Made by a program: the position numbers and the translations under genes
Part shown: positions 44,563 to 56,500 of the stretch, in pieces
Layout of the letters: the number at the start of each line of letters is the position of its first letter
How positions within the stretch are numbered: the first letter of the stretch is position 1
The notes under the pieces: generated by a model
Database searches by the model: none
Seen by the model: only the letters and a program-made list of their open reading frames with translations
What the model was told of the DNA's origin: nothing
NCBI RefSeq assembly: GCF_037975245.1
Contig: NC_092576.1
Coordinates: 40,116,111-40,180,110, forward strand
Direction: 5' to 3'
DNA from: Apostichopus japonicus
Taxonomy: Eukaryota > Echinodermata > Holothuroidea > Aspidochirotida > Stichopodidae
DNA: 64,000 bases

Positions 44563-47500
44563 GTTAGTAATAGTTTGTGTTGTCACGTATGTCACTAAGG
44601 CCACTACTGATCTATCATTCCAATTTCGTTTTGTAGGGTTGCTTTTTTGTTTGTATTTTTCTTACTGAAGAGGAGAGGATGGAGCGGCTGGGGGTAGCTG
44701 GCTTAAGAGACGGGTTGTCCTTGTTAAACAGTGTAGACTATACATACTAGTTTCATTCATTCACCGATGAACAGATATGATATATCGCCAAGTGAGAAAA
44801 ACATGTTTCTAAATAATAAATCCCTCCTTTGTTTCGTGCTATAAATTAAAATCATATTAAGTGTCTAGTTGCATTTCCTTAACATATCGTCTTTCTTTTA
44901 AACTTCTTTCTTGTCACCATCAGTTCCCCCGACTTTATCTATGACTGTAGACGGGCGTTCATACCATGATAATGGAGATACGCTTTACATACCTTACAAT
45001 AAAACCATACATGTATCATGTTACGCTACCGGTGGCAGACCTGCAGTGAATCTATCTATTGCGGTGGATAATGAAGAATTATCATCATCAGATAGCTACA
45101 CTACAACCAATGCAATTTTGAACGGCAGCACTTTTGACACAAGGATAATGTTTGCACTACGAACAGCCAAAGAAACAGGAAATATTTCGTGTCATAGTAG
45201 CGGTTTAAGCTATTACTCAGAACAACAGCTGGATCTGAGCTACACAACTTATGGTAAGAACATTTTATCAATAACGAGTTTGTATACTTAAAAATGTAAA
45301 TGAACATATTGTTACAAAATATGTAAATTATGAAATTAGTAGCAAATTAAAACCATTTATTTTAAACTATGGACGTCCTACAATAGGTTTTTATTCTGTA
45401 GCGATAGGCCACTTTTTTTTTTATAAAATCCGATTGTTGATAGGAAGAGCGAATGAGGGAATTGGATATTTTTTTTTTTTAAACCAAAACTGCAAGCAAT
45501 GAAGCGTAAATCGGGATTTCGTGCTCTATGTCATTTCAGACATTTAGTGACAAATTAAGTAAGAACAAATTCACATGTTGCGAAAAGACGACGGGACATT
45601 ATATTGTATTATTATATGTTTAATTATGCTTATGTAAAATAGATTCAGTACTATTAATAATGCACAAAGACATTTGGTTGCTTATTGATGTTAAGAATCG
45701 TATTTCGACATAAAAATTATTTTAAATATCAGAACTTGGAAAATATATCAGAAAGAAGCTGCGATGTAAGGATAACGATTTGAAATTCAAAGGATTGTAA
45801 TGAGATTTAGCACTTCAAGTGATTCAAGCGAAATGCTCACTTTTGGAAGTCGACATGCGTTTAAAATTCCTATTTTACGTGTAATGTTAAGTACCCCATT
45901 TTAAAATATGTTACCAGACAGTCAATGCATCATCGTGTACCAATTCCCCACTGAATGCAAATGTTCTACAAGCATGGGAATATCTGCTGGATGAAAACAC
46001 GGAGGATATTAATTCCAGCCCAATACATTTTTGTTTATGCTTTTTATTTTTGCTCATACCTTTTAATGTCAAGACAAATTGCGTTCAACACGAACTGCCT
46101 AAATTGTTTGCTATACATGGGAATGAGAAATGGTATCGCTTACCAATTATTTGATGATAGTTAACATGATAAATTGTATCAGTCTGTATATACAGAAGTT
46201 GTTGATGGTCCTAAGCCTGTTTTTATTTCAACATAAATAATACAGTAGTTTGGACACAATTTTTTTTTTCTGCGATGCGATCTTTCTGTGGAATATCAAG
46301 TACGGTTAGAAAAGAAGTTCACTTGAAAAAACATGGTCATATGAATACACACACAATGGGAATATTATAGAATTATTCTGTTTTTCCTATTAGAAATTGT
46401 TACAAAAATAATTCAGATTTAATTTATATTGACGGAGTAGAAATATAACGTATTTCACAACAACATGCATGAATTAAAAGGTTTAAGATGTTAATATTTT
46501 GAAAATAAGCTAATATGCCTACTGTAAGATAATGTCACTTTATTGTCGTCTTTATTGCCAGTTTAATCAGTATTTATTATTAATATACTCTTTTGATAGG
46601 TTTATAGTTCGTAATGTAATCAGTTCATAATGTAATCAGTTCTCATGTAACTACATTGTCGTACATATGTCATTAATATCTTTCTTTTAGTCTGGATAGT
46701 ATAATGCGCATATGCTGTGTGCTAGATTGATATTGTAATGACTGAACGAGGAAATGACTTTCAGAAGATCGTAATCAGTTTCACATGATGTACCTCTTTA
46801 CTACAATATAGCTTTCAATACATGTAGTGTGCACATTAAGATGTAAAAGCAATGCTAAGACTGTTTACCGATCTCGTGTTATTAAGGTCTTCGTTAACGA
46901 TACTCCTTGTCTACTATTCTCAACTGTTTTTCTCTCACTCGTAGTATTCCTTGAATCAGTGGACGCAACACTGTGTAGGGACAAGACAAGTATGCATGGT
47001 GATGATGAATTTTGTTTGTAATTTCTTGTCAAATGGGAAAATGGATGACACTACTCTCTGTCACAATATTTATAATAAAGTCATATACTGTCCTTTACAT
47101 TGGTCAAGAAACACTTTCTTACCCATTTGTATTCAGTATAGAAATATATCAATTCCAATCTTAGAAATTACAATACATTTCAAATGTCTGGGTTGACTGT
47201 ATCTTAAATAATTAAAACCGATATTTGACTTACCCTTCCAAGGATAATGAATATAAATAGACGTATTGTATGACTGGACTTTTTCATTACGGGAATGGTG
47301 TTCAACGAAGCATCTTTTCTTGTTTATCATGTTAAACATGAGTGATTTAACCTTCAAGGCATTGTAGATTACCTTACAACATAATGATTAAAAAAGCTGT
47401 ATTATATACACAGACGAACATCATTTCTGTGTTTTTTTAAGAAATAACAAAGAAATAAAACACCTGTTTCTTTTATAACTAAAGCCGTCCTTAAACAGAC

Positions 47501-50500
47501 CTGGGTTTTGAAGCTATAAGTTATAAGTATAAGCATTATCACAACATATGTTGTTTATGATACGAACAAAAACTAACGAGGTAAAAAAAAAGCTCAAACT
47601 GCAAGTAAATTGGGTTTTCTTGCTCTATTTTTGGGAAAGTTACGTATGTGACACAGACGGAGAACTAGTTGACATACTGTTTTTTTGTTAAGCAAAAACA
47701 AATTAACGGTTTCTTTGATAACTACAGACTGGGTCTTGACATTATAAACCGCAATATTATAACACGTGTAGCGTATTCATACGAAAAACAAATGATCAAG
47801 GTTAGATAGAAAAGAAAGAGAAACTTAAAGTGCAAGTAAGTTGGGTTTTTGTGCGCTTTCGTTTCGGATGTTTCGTATGTGATATAGACTAAGCATAGTT
47901 GGCATATTGTTTATAGACGGTGTTACACTTTACCCTGTTATTAATTATACAGCAAGGACTATTTCCCCCAAAAAATGTAAAGTCGAGAGGCTTACATGCA
48001 ATTCAATTATTATATTTACCAGTAATAACGCGTACAAGCTTCATTTGTTCATGTGCCTTGGTCATTCTGAGTTGCAGCTTTCATTTAGTTTACATTTTAT
48101 AAGGTGATATATCCGTTTTGCGAACGTTTCTCTCTTGCTGCATGACTCTCTATAATTACACACACACATCAATACAACAGATTGAATATTATCTTGGAAA
48201 TTGGGTCAATTTTTGCTTCATTTTAATATATTGGTGTGTTGGATCATTGACATGCTGTTATGTATTGGGAGGGTGTAAGCGTAGTCACGTCAGTCGGTAA
48301 TTTTCCAAATAACTTTTTCGATATGATACGAAAGCTAATTTATTTGTATTTTTATTATTGCAATATTTAATGAGGGTAGTCCTGTTCAGTGCATAAGCAC
48401 TGCTTTCCAGAGGAGCCCTCAATACAAATTACATATTCAATAGTATGCAGTAGAAAAATGGTAAACGGCAAAAAGATAGACTAACAAATATCAAGCATCA
48501 AAACAAAATATATAAGTTTTCATATTGCGTTTCAAAATATTAACATTTGGCAAGCATTTCAAATATTTGGGAAGACTGTTCCACGACCTGCCTCCAGAAA
48601 ATTTAAAGGACCTTTTGCCATTCCCGTATATAATAGTAGCAAGTAAAATATAAGTAGAGCAGCTGGATCTAGTTCTGTACGAATGGCTATCTCTCAGTAG
48701 AATTGTATTACCAGTAAGGTAGTCTAGAGCCAGGCCGTGGACACATATATACATTAGAATATTCCTGAAATATAATGCACGTTGACGAACATTTAGCCAT
48801 TCAGAAAAGAATGTATGTAACATGCACATCCCGAAGCCCACACCACAGGACTAGTGTAGCTGCACGATTTTGAAGAACCTGAACCTGGTCAACCAATTAT
48901 TAGTCGCTGTTATCCAAACGTCAGAACGATAATCAATATGGGGTACACTTAGAGCGTTGTACATAGTATTACGTGTATGCTGGTCAACACATTAACTAAG
49001 TATTTTTAAAATATCCAGTTTCTGTGATATTTTTGCAGTAATGTCGCCATTATGTTTATTTCCATTTAAGAAACGGGTCGAGCCACCTACCCAGGAATCT
49101 AATTAATACATATTTCCAAGAATATCATCATCAAGCTTTACATTCAGGGGATTAACATGTTTTTTTCTTATAATTTTAGAAGAACCAAACGTCATAACCT
49201 TGGTTTAAGAAGCATTAGGTGCATTAGCATTAGCATCAGCATATTAGTGTTCATCCAATCAGAAACAGCTTTCAGACACTTATGACACTTTCAATGTTAT
49301 GACACTTTCAATATCTGATTCCTTTTCTTGAACTATGCATGATGACATCATCATCAGTATTAAGAAAAACCTTACAATTCGAAACTACAGTAGGAAGGTC
49401 ATTAATAAAAATGAGAAACAATAGTGGACCTAATGTCGATTCATAGGGTAACCAATTGTAACAGGTTTGCATCAGATTTAACCGCATCAATAATAGTAAT
49501 TTGTTCTCTATTTGTCATGCAATTAGAGAACCAGGTCAGCTTATCATCCCGTATCCCATAATATGATAATTTACGTATAAGAACCTCATGGTTGACTGCA
49601 TCAAAGGCCTTTTTAGTTCCAACAACACAGCAACAGCTGAGTATATGTGTATTACATTAGTGTTAGTATTGTGAGTAGATGCAATTTAACTCACGTAGGG
49701 TAATACAGATAATTTATCAAAATTGTTTAAACAAATTTAACGTAATGACAACCTTCCTGCAAATTTTCTCATAAAAATCCTCAGTTATATACTTTCAACG
49801 TAGCCAAGCTGCTAACCGAGTGATTGCAAGGGGGGGGGGGGGGTGAGCGTCAACATGTGCAGGTTTACAACAGCGACGCAAGTTCTCAAACTTGGAAAAA
49901 GTGGCTTCTTTGTCAAATCATTCACAGAAATGTTTACTTCTTTAATTTACGCAGTACCTCCAAGGTTGTCACTGAAGATCAATGAATTTCCACCTAATCA
50001 ATCTTACGTCTGGGTTCCCCAGTATGAGCTGACGGTTATAACGTGCTTTGCCTGGGACGCGAAGCCGAAGGTGAACCTTTCCTGGGTTATAAATGATCGC
50101 GATAGGATTTATACACAGACTCATGTTACAGAAGGTGATACACCACTATATCATTCAAAATCTCTGCTGGATTATATTCCAACCCAAGTAAATGAATCGA
50201 TTTCATGCTATGGCAGTAGTGTGACAACATCAGAGTACCATGTGGCAGTGTCACTCTATACCTATGGTAAGTTAATAGTATCATATATCACAACACACTA
50301 AGAAGCAAAGAGATGGCAAACAAAATATTGTTGAATTGAATTCCCGCAACTTTGTAAATGTTAGAGCAAATAGTAGTCGGTATTATAAACAGGTTTTTTT
50401 GTAAATTATTTTTGTTAACTTCCATAGCGTTAACATCTGTTCACTTGATTATATTTAGTAATATCTCATTGTTTTACGTTTCCCTACAAAACTGGAGAAT

Positions 50501-53500
50501 TATCTGTTTTCCTGTCTGTTGTGCTCAATATTCAAATACAATATACAAGTATCATATTAATTCTACATTAAACGAGCGCAGATTATAATATTACATATGT
50601 GCTTCTTTTGCTGATGAAAGTATTTCCACAGCTTTACATTACTTTGAATGGAGAAAGAACTGAGAAGATGTATGTTACTGCTGGAGAGAATTTAACAGTC
50701 ATTTGTCATGCTGATGGTGCAAGACCTACTGCAGTGTTATCATTCAATGACCGCAATGAAGTTGTGACTGAAATGGCACTAACCACAAATACGTCCAGAA
50801 GAATATCGTTCGTTTTGATAAATCCGCTGAAAGAAGAGAATATCACATGTACGAGTACACAACGACGAGACGGAGAATGTGATCTCACAACATTTGTCAC
50901 CACCACAGTTACTCTGTCTGGTAAGCTAAAAATAAAACGTTCACCACGTTACATAGACACAGATCTACACATTCATAGCCTAAGAGGAATAAACACCCTA
51001 ACAATGAGTGTTTATACCATTTCCCGATGTATCCGGTTTACAAGAAATACACATTAGAATATGTTTAAGTTGTTAAATTGGGTGACATTCAACACCATCT
51101 GTCGTTCAGTCAGTCTGTTTAATTGATGGACTTCAATTGTTTAACGTATAATAAAATATGGTATAAAAGTACACCCTTAGAATAATAGCACTGTATTTTA
51201 ACTGTCTACAACATTTCAATGTTAATTTCGTTCCTCAAGATATCCTCCCATACATATAACCCATTCTGATGATGAAGAACACTTATCCCGCAATCTGTTT
51301 AATTTAAGTGATGTAAATAGTTCAAAAGTATATGAAACATATTCTCATATCATCCTCTGTTTTTTCTTCAGACGAGTCGACAACACAACCAACAATTCCA
51401 GGCTATATCAATGATGATCTATAATGTCTTTAATGCTTTGAATTTGTTGATACCTATATCATATATTAATTTATGTTGGTTTGTTTGTTGTATATTTTGC
51501 CTTGTTGTTTTCGTTATGAAATGATCATTGAGTTATCATCTAATTGAGCACTTTTACATTGAATTTCAAAGTCGGTTATTACAAAGTGTCGTTTCTTTTA
51601 CTTCTTGCTTAAATTCACCAGCTACAGAGTATCATATGTTTTTAACCGCCAAACGGTCTTAATTTTCTTTCAGATAAACCAACGGCAGAACCACTTTATG
51701 CAGGTTTTCTTTCATTCAGTTATTTACGTAATGCCAATAGATTAATTAAGGATGGTTGATCAGTAGCAATACTGATACAGAGTGGAATTTATTGATAAAC
51801 ACTCTAGTCTTGATACTGTATGCTTTGTCTTACTTTAATAATCACACGTTGTTACCGCCGTAGTTATTCCTGTAAAATACCGAAATAGGAGTGAAAAGAA
51901 CCTCTGACGTAATTCTTTGTGTCTTTTTTTCTGTATAAGAGTATGCACTATCATGTGAAAATAGTTTACTGCCCAACAGTTCCATGATTGTATTCGAGGA
52001 TGTTAACTGGTATATGATATGTAGATGCATCAACATGTTTCCATAAACTTTTAAGATATCTGGGAAATTATCAACTTTCTTTACAGGATATCTTCAATGG
52101 ATCATACTGAGTATTGCTATTCTGTTACTCTGTTTCTTGTTTGTCTGTACATATAAGATAACAATGAAGATAAGAGGTAAGTTAAGTTGTTTAAAATCGA
52201 TATGATATGCTATATCTTAAGTTCAGTTGTCATGAACGAAAATGGCGGATGTGTTAACTTTACAATAAAGAAATGAAGACCACCAATTTGAAGTAGTCTT
52301 ATGATTTATCCAGATTGACTGTAGATACCTGGTTGTAGGTTGTGTAAAATGACATATTTTAATGTTTGCTTATAGATCCGTTGAAGATCATATAATTGAA
52401 GAATAATTATCGTATTGACACTTTTAATATTTCCATATTTTCTGCAGCTTCGTCGTCTGTTAATTTGTCAACGTAAGGCTTTTTTGTCCATTTATTTGTG
52501 TATGATTGTTTACATACTTCTAAGCTGTCGACTTTTTCTACATTGAAGAGGCCTTTTTTTATTAAAATTGTATTCCCAGCACCCAAAATCCAAATCGGAT
52601 TTTGAATAATGACCGATATATTGATAGATAAGATACATTTTTAGGGAACTGGATTTTCCACAGCAATAACAATCATACATATGATCTATTTAGAGACGCA
52701 GATACAACCATCGGCGGTACAACTCAACTGCACCTCAACACCTTACCGGCTGACCAACCACGTAAGTGAAAAAAATATATATATTAGGTATCATATTCAT
52801 ATCGTTACTATCTTGATATCTTCTTCACTGCTACATTTCTGTCTTTACTTTAGTTTTACAGAATTCGTTACAAGGGAGTTTCAAAAACAAACAGAAGTAA
52901 GGACTAAAATATTTTGGCCAAATGCAATTAATACTATTTGGAATATAAGTTGTGGTTCTTGTTTGCGTGAATTTAGAAAGCTGCGTATGTGGCTAAATGA
53001 GTTAATTTAAGAGCTGATTAATTTATGTTACTGCATTCCTAATAATTTATATTTATATTTAATATGGCATATTACGTAAACAATATGGTTATAATTACCG
53101 TGTCATAACCGTAATTGTGCATACTGTAAGAATTTAATGATATTCAATTATTTTCTTAATAGAAATGTGTTTGTTCAATTAGATTTTGAGGAGTTGAAGG
53201 TATCTTCAGATACTTCTAATAAGCTTTGTTACCGTCTTCTTTAATGTGGACAAGTTACGAGATGACACTTTTCCTTCATGTCTTTATTTCTTATCAGATC
53301 AGATCTTCCAAGTATTCCAAGCGACGAAAGCAATTCCATCCACTCTAGTAGCAGTGAAAGCAGTAAGTTGATTTTATCGTAATATGTTAATTGCGGCACA
53401 GTGCATAACTTAATGATAAATGCTAACATATTATTGTATTGTTATATGTATTTAACAACATTTAAATACAAACAAGCATATCGCTGTTGATATATTCTGT

Positions 53501-56500
53501 CACTGCCTTTTCCAATTCTACCTTATTGTGTTTTTACCTATTACCTATATAAACCTTTACATATTTTTAAACAAATATGAACATGTTTTTGCTTCTTACG
53601 TCCGCTTCTGCTCTACAGATTATTACTCTGTGGCAGAGGAAAGAGGGAAGATGGACAGAATATTTAAAGAGAGTGAGTTCAGCATCTTATTAAATATAAA
53701 GGTCGGAACAATATACAATAGATGGATGGGTACTATAAGAATGTCCAGTGACGTCAACAAATGCGCGTTTCTGACGACAATCGCAGGTAAGTCGCAGCAT
53801 GATTGTTGAAAGCCTTTATGTTCACTCGTGTGTTTCAAGTGTAAAAATGTTAACGAGAACCTTCCGCTTGTGTTGAAGTATTGCGGCTAGGAATGTAAAC
53901 AGTGAATTTATATATTTTAATACCACATGCAGTTCGTGTATTTGTAAGTCAGTTACCTTACATAGAAATGTTCCTTTCTTGCTAAAATCCTATGTGACCC
54001 GAAAGATATTGAGTTTTTAACCCCATTTTTCTGCTTTAGAGGGAGTGATAAAGAAAAAAATCATCAATTGGAATGCATTTGTTAAACGTACACTTGATCT
54101 ACCTACGACCGATCGTCTTACGAGAATTGAGGGACTAGCAGTCGACAAAAGTAAGTTATCCTCTCCTTGTAGAGGCCTAAGTTACACATCAATATTTGTT
54201 GCTGTTGGTGATATCATATAAGGAATATACTGTTTCGGTCAAGTAGAACACGATTTAGATAACAGACCGCTATTCTACTTTCTGTTGAAGCATTTTTGGT
54301 TAACATATGACAAAATGATAAATTTTCTGGCTAAAGAAATGTTGAAATCACTATTTATTTCCCGATCATCTTTTATAATTATTGAAATATCCATGATCAC
54401 GGTTTTGAATTTAAATCTATATTTGATAAGTAATCGCTACAGTCAATAAAATTGCCAGCCAAACGCCGAACCATAGGAAGGATGATCCTTTGCTAAGTCT
54501 AGAACAAAGCAACTTATTAAGAGGCATTTCCTAGGACAAACCACTACTTGTTACTTTATCAATTGTGTTAACGTGGTGTCAAAAATCAAGGATAATGAAG
54601 TTAAAGCAAACTTCAACCACCAGTAAATGGAATAATCGGATCATTCATTGTATGCAATTACGAATAGGAAAGCCTCTCTGACGTAGGCTATACCTATATA
54701 GCCAATGGATATGTGTACACGTAACATTCGAGCTGCACGATGTTATACCATCAATTCTGCTTCACACTAGTAGGATTTCATTACAGCCACTCTTTACCTC
54801 GTTACCGAACATAATGTCTGTGAGACTTTGGATAGCCGCCTTACACATGACCCGAGTTCACATAGCAGTCCATTTTTAGTACTGGATGTAATGAAACATA
54901 TCACTGCCATTGTGGAAGGAATAGAATGTTTGCAGTCGTATGGGGTGAGTTTGTGGTATACTCATGTATCAATAATATAGTTGCTTATAAGTATTGTTTT
55001 CCAAATATAAAGATGTTGTAATATTATTATCATTATTAACACAATATTTATGGATTACTCTCACGCTTGCGTAAGTATGATAGTTGGGGCACTAATAATT
55101 CAGCCTAACAGAATCAACAAAACATGCCACATGACAATTTAAGGAAACGAATTTTATAACCTCTTGGAAATAATTTCTGATGACAACAATCCAAAATCTA
55201 TTCGTAAAAGTTTAAAAAAATATAATACATCACACCCTGATCACATCAAGCCGACTTTGTTCATCATTCTACTGTTAAAATAGTTCATTGTTTGTATTAA
55301 TTCTTTGTGTATTATCTTATCTTTGAAAGATCGATATCAGATTTGTTATTCATATCTGGTCCAATTTACTTTAACAGTTTTTACATCCGGGTCTATCAAC
55401 TAAGAAGGTTCTATACACAAAGGAAGGAATCTGTAAATTATATGATTTCTGTCTTGCTGAAGATGCGTCGAAGATAGTAGCTCTAAAGAAAACACAGGTG
55501 ATAGTTTTTCTAATAGCAATTTCGAACGTCTAATGTATTTCTAGCTATAGCTTGTTTGATATTTACTTTCATAAAATATTTTCACCTCATTTATGAAACG
55601 AAATAACATTTTCAAATAAAGTGTCACCAAACAGAACGTTTCATTAGAGTTAATCAGTATTTCCGTTCCATCATAAACAAACATATGTTATTGCAGGTGA
55701 CATGTTTATTAACGACTAATGGTTATCACGTTCCATCTTGGTTGTCTCTGATTGTTAACGGTGGTTTTCATTTTTTTCTACAAACAAGAAAAATGATCAA
55801 ATGTAAAGCAAATAACACCTAAATATTTACTTCTCCATGTTTGTAAATATACCATGCTGCCAATATGAACGAAACAGTCAGTCATAGTAACAGCTTTTCA
55901 AATTTCATATTTTTGCCAGATAAATACTGTCTCCTTAAATCAGTTTCCTCCTGAATCTTTCTTCCGTAATGAATACACTCCAGAGAGTGATGTGTGGTCC
56001 ACAGCTGTAGTAATATGGGAGATCTTATCAAGGGGTAAATAAAGTGTACACATATAATATGTTTATGAGTCATATATATATATATATATAGCATGATCGT
56101 TATCATAATATAGTGTTACTACCATTTGTGCATGTAAGAAAGACAACAATTCTTCGATTAACATTTGGTTAAGGTGAAATTACAAATGACCGTAGCAATT
56201 TTGGAAAGGTGTCTTGCTCGTATTTTCATAGTGTCATGACTTATTGTAAGGTTATCGATAATAACATCGTTTGAAAAATCGACCTAAAATATTACATGCA
56301 ATCTAGATAGTAACGTTCATGCTAATAGTATCTTAATATGGAAAATAATGTGGGTTAGAGAAACATTGTACTGCAATGAGCGCTGTATTTGTTTAGTTCC
56401 TGTGTATTACAATTAACAAAGTTATTGCTAACGTTTTTTTTCCCTTTTTTAATGTACAAAACACTATCACATAAAATGAAATGTATCTGAAAATAGCTAG

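Larger units (their letters stand above)
45254..49954 (+). other. Gene 2 intron 2, rich in insertions
   Basis: A 4.7-kb intron holding a segment duplicated downstream of the gene (46694-47020), internal direct repeats (47585-47915), a minus-strand LINE fragment (48370-49640) and a G14 run just before exon 3 (49830-49843). I found no additional Ig exon. Confidence 0.7.

Noticed and set aside
53241-53838. Minus-strand ORFs opposite gene 2 exons
   Set aside because: Shadows of the juxtamembrane and kinase N-lobe exons on the plus strand.
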